Positions 1 to 10,979 of a stretch of DNA of 64,000 nt are shown here, in pieces. The position numbers and the translations under genes were made by a program. This stretch comes from Lolium rigidum (Eukaryota; Streptophyta; Magnoliopsida; Poales; Poaceae): contig NC_061508.1 of assembly GCF_022539505.1 (NCBI RefSeq), positions 95,707,276 through 95,771,275 on the forward strand. Direction: 5' to 3'. Each line of letters begins with the position of its first letter. Positions within the stretch are counted from its first letter, which is position 1. The notes below the pieces were generated by a model. It did no database searches, was not told the origin of the DNA, and saw only the letters and a list, made by a program, of their open reading frames with translations.

Positions 1-8
1 CTCCGGAC

Positions 9-1111
9 ATGGAACACCTCGCAAGTGGACAAATGCTCCCTTTGCGGCACTCTATTCATTATCAAGAGAGCGTCCTTCTTAAAGAAAAGGATCCAAATTA
101 CCCGGTGTTCTCGGTCAAGGTGCCGTCCAACCAGAACTTCGTCAATGAAGACCCCGCGGATATCTTCTTCATAGCGTTCGAGGACGTCTTCAATCTATTT
201 CACTCGAAACGGCTCGACTATAACTTGGTCCGCCTATACGCGATCAATCTTCGGATGAAGATCAACGAGAGAGACCCCGCCACATCGCGGTAGCGGATCC
301 CTACTACATGCGCGATAGCCAGCTCCGGGACGGCTCAAGGACACGGACCAAGGCGGTGCGGTACCTCCCGAACTTCATGCTCATGCACAAAGAGAGCAAC
401 ACCATTCTTCTGCTTTGTCTTTCCCGAGTAAGTACACATCCGCTCACGGCCGTCGTAACTTATGCTTTCTTATATATTTCTTCCATTGCCGATCATTTCC
501 AACATTCCATTTCAATTGCATGTGTTGAGCGAGGGACAAATACGCACACTCATCATCCTAGATCCAAAGTGGTCACTAGCCCGGTATTTCGACTCGTCGA
601 GTACGACGACGAAGAAAGACTACACGAGAATAAGGGGTGTTCTCGATGAGGCTATCCTTGGCTACTCCAAAAGTGGAGGCACCTTCGACAAGAATGGGCA
701 ATATATCGGGCCGGACACTAAAAAGATCGGGTTCAAGCACGTGATCAACTTCCCTTGTATCAAGCGGCCGGTGGCGGCATTAAGGAGGCCTTCTATGTCC
801 TCCATCACCTTAAAGGGTTTGTCGAGGATGCGAGAGATGATGTCTCTGCCACCTAGTAAGCGAGACCCCATTAAAATGTCGAGGAAATCAGTGATGATGA
901 TCTTAGAGAAGACTTCCATCGCATCCAAGTAAAGCTCTCGGAAATTATCTTACAAGATGTATCCAACGGATCGGGGCTCTTACACGTAGCCAGAGCGTTG
1001 CCTAAGAGGGATATGGAAGAACGCCTACATAAGCCGGGTGATGGAAGGACGTGGACGACGAAGGACTTGTACAAGCCGTTCCCTGAGCCGCTCAAGAAGA
1101 CGTCTCGTTGA
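9..1111 (+). pseudogene. Ulp1/SUMO-protease-like accessory ORF of CACTA element, frameshifted
   Basis: Consecutive reading frames match the C-terminal cysteine-protease-like protein common in grass CACTA elements. In order these are a segment with FNLFHSKRLDYNLVRLYA (about 195-245), a DPYYMRDS segment (from about 298), a likely intron from the GTAAGT near 430 to about 520, a KKDYTRIRGVLDEA segment (about 613-655), a HHLKGFVEDARDD segment (about 803-841), and a C-terminal segment ending WTTKDLYKPFPEPLKK with a stop at 1109-1111. The frame changes near 290, 770 and 870, so no continuous protein can be made. In the family this protein is thought to act as a de-SUMOylating-type peptidase; whether it helps transposition is not known. 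No intact catalytic triad can be assigned. The family is inferred from remembered similarity, not from a search. Confidence 0.72.
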
Positions 1112-1393
1112 CCGAGGCCAGTGTGCCTAGCATTACTTTGAATCGATAGACAATTTGCACCGTGTTGTAAACTAAACTTGCTTAATTTGCTCGAAACGGT
1201 GGTCGTCGTTGTTGGACTTCGAGTTACTATTGTAGTCGTTATCGTTGAACCATATTACTTATGTGATACCGATGCTATATTTCTTTTAGGTTTATTATTA
1301 TTTCCTTGCTTTAATTCTTGTGAATATGTATGCATGTGAACCCTCTAACTCTTTCCATTGCGTTATATACTAATATGCCTTGTGTCCATAGAG

Positions 1394-1645
1394 ATGACGT
1401 ACTACGTCGTGTTCGAGGGAGGGTTCCGGGAGTTTACGAGGAGTGGGAGGAGTGCAAGAAACGGGTGCACAAGTTCGGCGGCAAGCTGCTACAAAGGGTA
1501 CCCGACTAGACACGAGGCGGTTTCCAAGTGGAGGGCGCACCAAGCGAACAAGAGCAAGATGAAGACCTTCCTTGTGCTCTCGCTCTTGCTCACCATCGTC
1601 GCGGCGGTACTCTATTTCATCCTAGTGTACTTCGTTTGTATCTAG
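1394..1645 (+). pseudogene. Viroplasmin/RNase H1 N-terminal-like ORF with C-terminal membrane segment
   Basis: The ATG at 1394 opens MTYYVVFEG, the first strand of the viroplasmin (RNase H1 N-terminal hybrid-binding) fold. The middle of the domain (VPGVYEEWEECKKRVHKF) is found one frame over at about 1420-1475. The original frame returns with CYKGYPTRHEAVSKW (about 1485-1530). Two compensating indels have therefore scrambled the middle of the domain. The C-terminus is a strong hydrophobic stretch (LLLTIVAAVLYFILVYF). Such viroplasmin-plus-membrane ORFs recur next to Ulp1-like ORFs in grass CACTA elements. Function is unknown; here it is a decayed relic. Confidence 0.6.
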
Positions 1646-1864
1646 AGATGATGAGAACTTTCTTAATTTGCATGGATTATGAGTTGTATGGAGCTATATG
1701 TATAACTCGATCGGGCTCTAAGTAATGTGATGATGATGTGATGATTATATATGTCCATATTATATCTGTCTATATTATATCGGTATATAACTCTGTATAC
1801 GGTGTATAAAACCGAGTATAAAACCTGTATAATACACCGGGGAGCACAAAATCGAGTATACCTG

Positions 1865-2119
1865 TACATAGTTACGTGGCGCACCAAAAAGTAATTACGT
1901 GGCGCATTCTGTTTACGTGGCGCAGCTACATCACATGCGCCACGGAACTACTTATTTACGTGGCGCACACGGCCCGGTGCGCCACGAAGCCTTATTTACG
2001 TGAGCGCACGACCGGGTGCGCCACGAAGCTTATTTTGTGGCGACGTTTCTGTGGCGCACCACCCGTGCGCCACAGAATCAAATTTTCGTGCGCCACTGAT
2101 GAGGCTTTTCCTACTAGTG
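1865..2119. repeat. CACTA subterminal repeat block (GTGGCGCACC family)
   Basis: At least ten direct or inverted copies of GTGGCGCA or GTGCGCCAC occur within about 250 bp of the TAGTG terminus, several preceded by TTA(C). In CACTA elements such short repeats bind the transposase. Open frames across the block are artefacts of the repeat. Confidence 0.8.
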
Positions 2120-3699
2120 TGATGTGGATGCGGGCGATGTCGAGCCAGACCACACCTTCGGATGGCCGCGAGCCTGCATCAAACGAGGAAGAAAAGGGGA
2201 ATGTCAGAGACGTTCCCGCATGCGTGCAGAGCCTAGGCGAGAAGAGAAGAAGGAGGGAGACGCCTTGAGACCGGCATGGTGGCGAGGTAGATCTTGCCTT
2301 CCGACAATGGTGATGCCGCTCCTCTTAGCTCACAGGAAGGGAGAGAGAGAAAGGAGAGGCGTCTCTGAGCCTCGATGGAGTGGGAAAAGACGGGGGTAAG
2401 AGGAGAAAGGCAGGCGCGGCGGTTTTATACAGCAACATTGCACCGGGAGCATGTCTATGCTCGGACATGCCGAGGCAAGGAAAAATAAGAGGGGGAGGGG
2501 AGTGGACCATGTCCAGGGGGTGCGTTGGAACCCTCTCCGCGGTGGAGAGCCGGTGGGTACGCACATCGAGCGAGAGAGGCGGCGTAGTCGGCCTCGTTCT
2601 GCAGCGGGAGAGAGAGAGAGAAAACGGGCAGCATCTCCACGCCGTTCCCCCTTCTAGCTGGGCATGCCCCCTGAGGCAAAAACCGATGATGGCCACGTCG
2701 ATGCCTACATGTGCTCACTCGGGCCCCCACTTGACATGCACACATCACCTCCCCTGAGCATCAATTTTCACAAAATTTCACCCCTGGCCAAAGTCCAATG
2801 TACAAGGACTTGATTTGTCAAGGATGGCCACAGAATTGAACTCATATGACATGAATTAGAGAGATGCCAAAACCAGGAAAAAGAGGATTCAGAAACTGAA
2901 TTTTTCAGTTAGGACTTAGTGAAAAATCTTAAGTCATTTTTTGTCATTTTGTTCAAAGTTTGGCACATGATTTCATGGGTCAATTGAACTCAATTTTCGA
3001 ATCCAAGGTGATGGGGTTGAAGAGCATGATCTTAACTTGCAGAAAACAACAATGGCAACGAAATCAAGATGATTAAGGCCATGAAAACATAGGCCAAACA
3101 TGGCATGATGACTGTTTTTTCTGCTTACTAAAATGTGCTGATTTCAACTAGCCACTTCTACAACCATGGATCAATGGTTTTAGGTGGTCAAGAATTTATG
3201 CCATGATTGTGGAACTGTTATACATACACCAAATATATGGAATGTCCAAGAAAACATGGAAAAAGAATTATGCATGGCTTAAATTGGATGGCCCAAAAGT
3301 GATGGTTCAACACATAATTAGGGTTCAACACTTGGCCATTTTCTCTAGTGAGAAAAATGGTTCATCCGAGTTTTTGATGGAACCAAGTCATGCAAGATTG
3401 CAAAGATGATTAAATAGTTTGATTAGGGATCATGATCAGATGACACTAGGGTTTATGCATAACAACTTCCCTAGTGAAAAAGAGGAGGAAGATGAAGAAA
3501 CCACCATGATCAAGAGAGAAAGAAATGATAATCAAGGAAGAAAAATAATTCTTTTCCAACCACACATCACAAAAGCAACACTAAGACACAAACCATCTCA
3601 TCAAACAAGCATACATATATACATAAAAAAGTTTTTGTTGGCTCAGAATTTCAGATACTTGGAAGTCACACAAGTTTTCTTACAAAATGGGGTGTGACA
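2120..3699 (-). repeat. Probable 3' LTR of minus-strand Gypsy element (left edge unresolved)
   Basis: Read on the minus strand, the purine-rich tract AAGGGGGGAAGGC (about 3700-3713) is followed at 3699 by TGTCACACCCC, a common start of Gypsy LTRs. This lies just after the stop of the integrase/chromodomain ORF at 3743. The sequence leftward holds an AT-rich part (2760-3690) and a GC-rich part (2120-2750) with no convincing ORF. The LTR's other end must start with TG on the plus strand; 2120 (next to the CACTA end) is a candidate. Equally, the CACTA element may have landed inside the LTR. No second LTR exists in the window to settle this. Confidence 0.55.
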
Positions 3700-3742
3700 G
3701 AGCCTTCCCCCCTTAGAAGAATCTCATCCCGAGATTAGGGTT

Positions 3743-5026
3743 TCAAGCGAGAGGAAAATCCGGAAACTCCTTCTTGAGATAATCCTCGCGTTCCCAAGTA
3801 GCCTCTTCTTCGGAGTGGTTCGACCACTGAACCTTGAAGAACTTGATATCACGCTTCCGTGTGACACGCACACTGGTATCCATGATGCGAAGAGGTCGTT
3901 CACGGTAGGTCAAGTCTTGGTTTAGATCAATTGTCCAAAAATCAATTCCGGAGTAAGTTGGCTTCTCCAAAGGCACTTGGAGACATTTGCGAAGCAAAGA
4001 TACATGAAAGACGTCATGGAAACCTGACAATTCCACCGGTAGCTCAAGCCGGTAAGAAACTTCTCCACGGAGGGATGTGATCTTGAAAGGACCAATATAG
4101 TGAGGTGCTAACTTTCCCTTGTCATGGAAATGCTTCATACCCTTGAGAGGTGTGACCCGAAGATACACGAAGTCTGCAACCTGGAATGTGACCTCTCGCC
4201 TCTTGGTGTCAGCATAACTTTTCTGACGGGACTGGACTGCTTTGAGATGATCACGAATGATGTGAACTTTCTCTTCTGCAGCATGCAGCGTGTGCACAAC
4301 AAAGATCTTACTGTCTCCTGATTCGGACCAGTTTAGAGGAGTATGGTACTTGCGTCCATACAGAGCTTCGAAAGGAGCCATTTGAAGACTAGATTGATAG
4401 CTATTATTGTAGGAAAACTCTGCGAAGGGCAGACAGTCTTCCCACTTGCTTCCATATGACAAGACACAAGCACGAAGCATATCCTCCAAAATTTGGTTCA
4501 CACGCTTAGTCTGGCCACTTGTCTAAGGATGATAAGCCGTGCTGAAAGCAAGCTTGGTTCCCAGAGCTTCATGCAACTTGTGCCAGAACCGAGAGGTGAA
4601 CTGAGTACCTTGGTCCAAAACAATCCTCTCCGGAACTCCATGAAGACTAACAATCCGAGATATATAAAGATCTGCCAGTTGATCCCCTCGGTGGGTGGTC
4701 TTTATTGGTATAAAGTGGGCGACTTTGGTGAGTCTATCCACAATAACCCAGATAGCATCGTGACCACGGTTAGACTTGGGAAGTCCCGTGATGAAGTCCA
4801 TCCCTACTTCATCCTATTTCCACTTGGGTACCTGAATAGGTTGCAGCAATCCAGCGGGGTGCTGGTGTTCAGCCTTCACATGCTGACAGATATCACACCG
4901 GGCGATAAACAAGGCAATTTCACGCTTCATTCCATGCCACAAAAATCTCTCCTTCAAGTATTGGTGCATTTTGGTTCCTCCGGGATGGATAGAATAAGGC
5001 TTGGTGAGAATCGGTGCGGTCAACAA
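3743..5026 (-). pseudogene. Ty3/Gypsy polyprotein: integrase and C-terminal (chromo-like) region, two nonsense codons
   Basis: One minus-strand frame runs through the integrase zinc finger (CDICQHVKAEH), the catalytic core with both aspartates (MDFITGLP and [10 protein letters not shown]), the acidic residue in RVNQILEDML, the GPF/Y-type segment (HYIGPFKI) and a terminal chromo-like motif (VQWSNHSEEEATWERE). It encodes the enzyme that inserts element cDNA into chromosomes. Two in-frame TAG codons break it, at 4814-4816 (where relatives have tryptophan, WKWDE) and at 4523-4525 (where relatives have glutamine, HPQTSGQ). Both fit C-to-T type decay of methylated DNA. Everything upstream (gag, protease, RT) is missing, so this is a 3' fragment. 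It belongs to a chromovirus/Tekay-like lineage by remembered similarity. Confidence 0.85.
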
Positions 5027-5216
5027 ACGGAGCGCGCCGCATCCTCCGCATCACCCCGGATAGTGATGGTTCCATCACGCCCCGGGATCTTGACCATGTT
5101 ATACGCATGGTGCATTTTTGCTGCGACAGGGGCCCACCGTCCATAAGAGGATCGGGCGCCCCCGATCAGGGCGTGATCGGGCCGTTGGGCTCGGTCACGA
5201 GGAGATCAACCTAACA
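5027..5216 (-). repeat. Fragment of 3' LTR of minus-strand Copia element
   Basis: On the minus strand ATCAAGGGGGAGAA (polypurine tract, about 5217-5230) is followed at 5216 by TGTTAGGTTGATC, a typical Copia LTR start. The GC-rich sequence continues for about 190 bp and then runs directly into the Gypsy integrase frame near 5026. The LTR is therefore incomplete, and its CA end and target duplication are not visible. Confidence 0.5.
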
Positions 5217-5394
5217 TTCTCCCCCTTGATCTCAACTTTACTTTTAACTTTTACTCTTACTCGTTTCATCACATATTGATATAAAGAGCATGTTTCATCG
5301 TCACAGCTCAATTGCCGATAGAATCAGACAGCTACAATATACCTTTCTGTTTTGAAACAAAAACACTTTTCTTTTGGGCCTCACTATCCAGGAA

Positions 5395-6518
5395 TCATAG
5401 GCTTTCCCTTAAACCCATGCCGGCTAAGTGTTCCTTGAACACATTGGGTGGTAAGCCTTTCGTAAGCGGATCCGCAAGCATATCTTTTATCTTTATAAGC
5501 TCGAAACTTATAGTTTGATCCTAGATTTTATCCTTCACAACATAGTACTTTATTTCAATTGGCTTTGTTGCATTACTCGACTTGTTGTTGTGAGCATAGA
5601 ATACTGCGGGCTGGTTGTCACAGTACATCTTTAGTGGTTTGCTAATGCAATCTACCACTTTCAAGTCGGGTATAAATTTCTTTAACCATATCGCCTGCCC
5701 CATTGCCTCATAACATTCTATGAATTCTGCATACATCGTGGATGATGCAACTATTGTCTGTTTGGAGCTTCTCCACGAAATAGCCCCTCCTGCGAGAGTG
5801 AAAACATATCCTGACGTGGATTTTCTATCATCTTTGTCTCCCGCAAAATCTGCATCTGAATACCCTCTTATCTCTAGGGAATCAGATCGTTTGTATGTTA
5901 GCATGAGGTCTTTTGTGCCTTGCACATAACGCAAAGCTTTCTTTACCATTTTCCAGTGCTCTACACCTGGATTCTCTTGATATCTACCGAGTACCCCAGT
6001 GATAAAAGCTAAGTCAGGGCGAGTGCACACTTGTGCATACTGTAAGCTTCCAACAGCCGAAGCATATGGTACTGATTTCGTTTGATTGATCTCGTATTGG
6101 TTCTTGGGACATTGAAATTTCCCAAAACTATCGCCCTTAACTATAGGAGCAGGTGTGGCAGAACTCGCATGCATATTATACTTTTTGAGAACTTTCTCAA
6201 AATATGCTTTCTGCGATAGTCCTAAGACTCCATTTCTTCTATCTCGGTGAATCTCTATGCCCAAAACATATGATGCTTCACCAAGATCTTTCATATCAAA
6301 GTTTGAGGATAAGAACGTCTTTGTTTCTCGTAGCAGACTGACATCACTGCTAGCAAGTAAGATATCATTCACATACAAGATTAGGAAAATATATTTCCCA
6401 CTTTTAAACTTTGCATAAATGCAGTTATCCTCAACATTCTCTTTAAATCCAAAACTCTTTATTGTATCATTAAATTTCAGATACCACTGTCTGGAGGTTT
6501 GCTTTAATCCATAAATGG
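5395..6518 (-). pseudogene. Ty1/Copia polyprotein: C-terminal RT and RNase H, 5' truncated
   Basis: The minus-strand frame begins abruptly at IYGLKQTSRQWYLKF, about the middle of Copia reverse transcriptase. It contains the polymerase box as YVNDILL (normally YVDD, so a catalytic aspartate is replaced), then the RNase H motifs [27 protein letters not shown] and MYCDNQPAV. It continues past a stop at about 5521-5523 (K-D-K-I-stop-D-Q-T) to ADPLTKGLPP and ends at 5395-5397. Gag, protease, integrase and half of RT are missing. The right end joins directly to the UNC93-like gene near 6518. Sequence style resembles the BARE/Angela-type Copia group. It is not autonomous. Confidence 0.85.
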
Positions 6519-7774
6519 GCTCGGCGCAAGACGCGCGCTCGTCGTCGGCACCAGCGGCTACCCGCTCTTCATCCTCGCCAACCTCGTCCCGACATGGTGC
6601 GTAGCCCCACACTCACATGATGCCTGCTGCCGATTGATTGATTGGTTGGTGTTAACTTGAACCCAAAAAAAAAAAACAGGTATACCATGGTACCAGCTTC
6701 ACTGTACCTGGGTTTTACTGCGTCCCTCATTTGGGTTGGACAGGTAACACTATTGCTGCTTTCCCGTAGTAAACTATCTAGTATCCAATTTAAATACACT
6801 CCCGTTCGCAATGCAGGGCACCTATCTTTCTTCTGCCGCCCTAAGTCATGCAAGAGAAAATAGCTTGCCCGAGGGTCAAACCTTAGGAAACTTTAATGGA
6901 GAGTTCTCGGGAGCCTACGCTAGCACTCAGGTACAAATGCGTATTTTAGCATTTGTTCTTCATACCTCAGGCGTGGCTTCTATTGCTCCGCATATCCCTA
7001 CACATTACAGACATGGTGACTTGTGCGTACTACATTTGAATGATACTGTAGGTCATTGGGAATTTGATCTCGCTTGCTCTTCTCAGAAATGGAAAGGTTA
7101 GCATTGCAATTTGGACTTCTATTGCCTTACTAGAATCATGTTGTCCACTGCCATTTTTATTTGAACATCATGTCAACTTCATATCACATCAGGATGGGGG
7201 AAGTGTGACAGGCAAATATCTTCTGTTTGTTGTGTTCCTTGGCTGCATGATTATCGGAATCGTGTTGATGTGTTTACTGTCCAAAAGGGATGAGAAACGC
7301 CACAATGATTCGACGCACTCCTCATTTGGAGCTATGTTGAAGTATATCGTTGCCCCTCTCAAGGACCAAAAGATGATTCTCTTGATTCCGCTTATCGCAT
7401 ATTCAGGTTTACAACAGGCATTTGTATGGTGAGTAACAAAAAATCTTTTCAGCATCAATATATGGCGGTTCAGTTCCTTAATACGAATATGCTCAGATTT
7501 GTTTTCTTAGGGCTGTATTCACAAAGAGTATCGTGAGCCCCGTGCTTGGCATATCTGGAGTTGGTGGCGCCATGGCAATTTACGGTGCATCTGATGCAGT
7601 TGTAAGTGAAACTATTAACTTGATGTTTACATTATCCTGTAAAAGTTCATGCTGACCTAGTGTTCTCTGCATTCTATTCTCCAACACTCCTGCTGTTTCT
7701 ATTGCTATCGCTTTAGGCTAGAATAGCCCAAGTGTGTGTATCATTCTGAACTACCGGAAATACCATGTTGTATA

Positions 7775-8023
7775 CTCCCTCCATCTCAGTTTATTAGTCA
7801 CAATACCAAAATCAGATTTTCTCAAGAGTTAGACATAATCTAGACGATTAATGCTCAATTAGCCAATAGGAAACCGTGACAGCCCCGCCCCAATTAATTC
7901 TCTCCCTATTAGAACCGGTGCATGTCATATAAAGTGTTTTTCTTCTCATTTTCTTCCCCAATAGATTGCCACCTTGGGTCTAGAGATTTGCTAATTGTGT
8001 CTAATAAACCGAGATGGAGGGAG
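7775..8023. mobile_element. Stowaway-type MITE in intron 6 of the UNC93-like gene
   Basis: The 249-bp element begins CTCCCTCCATCTCAGTTTATTAG and ends CTAATAAACCGAGATGGAGGGAG, with TA before the left end. The right flank reads CA, probably a mutated TA. The same family, in the opposite orientation and of matching length once its own insertion is removed, lies at 32289-33303. It is noncoding and would be moved by a Tc1/Mariner-type transposase. Confidence 0.88.
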
Positions 8024-8248
8024 CATATGTTTAGTTGAGCTTATTTAAAGCTTCCTTGATATTGCAGTGTTCATTGGTTGCTGGGCGTTTTATCTCCGGG
8101 CTCCATTCAGCTACATTAATAGTCTCAGTTGGAGCCATTCTTCAGGCCGCGGTCCTGTTCTGGCTACTTCTTTTCTACAGGTTTGATTTTTTTTGGTTCA
8201 CTTGGCTATTCTACTACTGCTAATTATCATAATCATTGCTATTGTTCT

Positions 8249-8544
8249 GAGACTACTCATAGTGGGAGTAACATAGGTAGTAACATCATACATCTCAAGA
8301 CATTTTGGTGGCATGGCATATCAATAAATGAAGAAAGAGAGTGAGGTGGTAACTAGCTATGTTACTACCCACTATGAGTAGTACCATAACATCACACACC
8401 CCAAGACATGATGAGTCCACAACATAATAAATGACACAATGCATGACACCACATATAAGTTACTACCCACTATGGAGGTAGTAACTTAGACTAGTAACAT
8501 AACATATGTTACTACTCTAAGTTACTTCCCACTATGACCAGCCT
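8249..8544. mobile_element. MITE with CATAGTGGG-type inverted ends in intron 7
   Basis: The left end CTCATAGTGGGAGTAACATAG is mirrored by the right end CTAAGTTACTTCCCACTATGA. Extra inverted copies of the motif (near 8358 and 8457) make the interior partly palindromic. This sequence style is common in grass introns. The superfamily and exact target duplication were not resolved. Confidence 0.6.
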
Positions 8545-8835
8545 GACTGTTTTTCTTGCATGCAGTCCAATGGAGGGGCTAGTTAGTGCAGCGGTTCCAT
8601 TATTTATAGGTGCCTTATGGGGTGTTGGTGACGGAGTCTTGAATACACAGTTGAACGCATTACTTGGATTGCTGTTCAAGGATGTCAAGGTAATATTATT
8701 AGGGTTGTTTTCTTTATGAGTATCCAATGTTCACAACTACGCGCGCACACATATATCTCTACTATATAATTTTGCTAAGCGACCGTATGTCAAACCGTAA
8801 TCGTACAAATCGGACCGAGGCACAACTACAGAGAT

Positions 8836-9262
8836 ATAATAGCATTTAACCACCACTTTTCAATCTAAATTCCGTAAAACCATCACTTTTCGTTTATTTT
8901 GCCAAAATCCACCACTATTCTACCAGAATTTTGCAATTCACACTAATCAGGCATTGAGCACGAATTGACACTGCACATGACCCCCACTTGTCAGGGCCGA
9001 TGTGGCTTTTCAGCATAATAAAAAAATATAAAAAATCGTCTGATTAGAGCGCCTCACTATCGTGAGAGGAGGAAGAAGAGCGTCTTTTTTTTTTGCATTT
9101 TTTATTTTTTTTTATTGCCAGTTTCGGTATCAATTCGCTCTTAATCAGTGATCAGTGCGCATTGCAAAATTTTGACAGAGCAATGGTGGATTTTGGTAAA
9201 ATAAACGAAAAGTGGTTGTTTTCCGGAATTTAGACAGAAAATTGATGGTTAAATGCTATTAT
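8836..9262. mobile_element. Long terminal-inverted-repeat element inside the Helitron
   Basis: The first and last roughly 100-150 bp are inverted copies. The left end reads ATAATAGCATTTAACCACCA and the right end, complemented, reads ATAATAGCATTTAACCATCA. The similarity continues inward past TTTTCGTTTATTTT and CAAAATCCACCA. The centre is A/T-rich with homopolymer runs. Long TIRs suggest a Mutator-like non-autonomous element, but no target duplication was established. Confidence 0.6.
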
Positions 9263-9542
9263 CTTGCGACCGCACGATCCAATCGCTAAAAAAAACCTGT
9301 GAAAGAAGGGCCATCCGTAGCATGGACGGATTCGGCTCGCTGCTGCTGGTGGCCTGCCTTCGTTCCTGGACGATGGGCTGCTTGCTGCTGCTAGGTTGTG
9401 CACTAGAACGGGCTAGAGGAAAGAACCAAGTAACGATTGCCTCAAAATCTGATCTGCATGTGCAGAACATTCACATCCATCGCTCAAGGAAAAATAATAT
9501 GAATAGGACGATGGCTTGGACCACTGTAGGAAAAAATATTAA

Positions 9543-10979
9543 GGGGCTGTTTGGATTCTGCCCATGCCTGCCCAAATCAGGGCACGCCAATATTTTGGCG
9601 CACGATTCGGCCGCCCTGTTTCGCCCGTGCATGGGCACGGATTGAGTCTAGCGACCAATATTTTGGCAAGGCTGCGGTAGTTGGGTTTCCATCCAAACAG
9701 TAGCTCATGTCTCCAGTCAACCCTAGCGGCTCCACCAGCTGATCTTCTCTTCCGCTGCTGCTGACGGCGCCAGCCACGATGGCGGCGGCGGGCCCCGAGC
9801 GCCAAAGGGCTGGGGGGGGGGGGGGGTGCGGCGATGAGGCGTGGTGGCGGCTTCAACGGCGAGTCGGACGCAGCGTCTCAGGGCGGATCCCTGGATGGGC
9901 GGCGGCGGCAGCCTCCATGGCCTGCGCCGGCAATGGATGGTGGCGGCGGCTGCGGATCTAGAACCCGCCTAGATCCATCTTCGGCATCTGCCGGATGTGT
10001 GAGTAGGGGGCAGCGAGGTGGAATCGTTGTCGGCGTCCCAGCCAGATGCGGGTGCGGCTGCCGATGAAAATCGCGCCGGATTCGGCCATGGCGGATGATG
10101 GCGGCGTCTTTGACGTCGTGTCCTTTTTGAGGCATCGTCATTGCAGTCTGTGTCACTAACTCGGGCTGGGAGATGACTCACGGCGAGAGGGCTTGCAAGG
10201 TTTCAGAATAATGGCGGTGGTCCTTGGTTCTTATTCGCGGCGAGATGAAGACCTACCGGATGTTGGTCCCCATTGATCTGGTTGGATGGTCGTGTTTTGG
10301 AAGGCCCCGCCGGCGAACTCCACAGAGCGATTCATGGCTGGAGATTGCTGGATCGGATGGTATTCGATCGTGCGCACCCGTTTCTGACCGTTTGGTTTCA
10401 GAGGGAGCGCTTCGAAGCTCTGCAGGCTATTATTATGGAGTACGTATCGTTCCATGTTGCTAGCAGAGAATGACATGAAAAGCGAGATCTGAGGACTGAC
10501 AATGGTGGTTCGAATCTTTCTGGCGATGAGGAATTGGCTTGATGTTTCATGACTTGGAGCAGCGGCATGAAAACCCAAGGTACGGACTTAATTGGTTGTG
10601 CACGACACTTGGTCTTGTTGGAGACATTGTTTTGAGAGCGAGGATAATCTTCGAGGTGAAAACCCAATGTCCGACCTTAATTGGTTGTGTACAGCACTGT
10701 TCTTCTTGAAGACGTTGCTTTCGAAGAACTAGACATCAGGTGTGGTTTTGGTGGTGGTTGTGCGGCTGCTGCAAGGATTGTAACTCTGTAGCGGGACTTT
10801 TCTTTTATGTTTTTTTTCTTATTGTCTTTAGTTAGTGTGCATCCGTAATGGCTCTGGTTATTGCGTTGTTGTAATTTGTATCTCCGCGATATTAATATAC
10901 ATTCTTTATTAAAAAAATGTCTTCAGTCAACTACCAAAATTTTGGTAGGGTAAGCAACGGTCACAATCCAAACAACCCC
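9543..10979. mobile_element. PIF/Harbinger-like non-autonomous element with GC-rich cargo
   Basis: The ends GGGGCTGTTTGGATT and AATCCAAACAACCCC are inverted repeats flanked on both sides by TAA (9540-9542 and 10980-10982), the 3-bp target typical of PIF/Harbinger. The 1.44-kb interior is GC-rich between 9700 and 10400. It ends in a retro-sequence-like tail (GTTGTTGTAATTTGTATC... TTTATTAAAAAAATG, about 10865-10920), suggesting captured or retro-inserted cargo. Several open frames cross the GC-rich part, but none resembles a known protein. Confidence 0.72.

Larger units (their letters stand above)
1..2119 (+). mobile_element. CACTA (En/Spm) transposon, 3' portion
   Basis: The element enters from the left edge and ends at TAGTG (2115-2119), preceded by CTTTTCCTAC, which is the complement of a CACTAGTAGGAAAAG terminus. 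Before that end lies a block of direct and inverted GTGGCGCACC motifs, the usual subterminal transposase-binding repeats of CACTA elements. The two ORF remnants inside (Ulp1-like protease, viroplasmin-like domain) are accessory genes typical of grass CACTA elements. The 3-bp target duplication would be TGA (2120-2122), but the left end is outside the window and cannot be compared. The transposase is not present in the visible part. Confidence 0.85.

Noticed and set aside
1876..2268. A 130-codon frame across the GTGGCGCACC block
   Set aside because: It is built from noncoding CACTA subterminal repeats and crosses the element's end.
2120..2760. Several overlapping GC-rich frames on both strands
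   Set aside because: No domain, strongly biased composition, position in a probable LTR.
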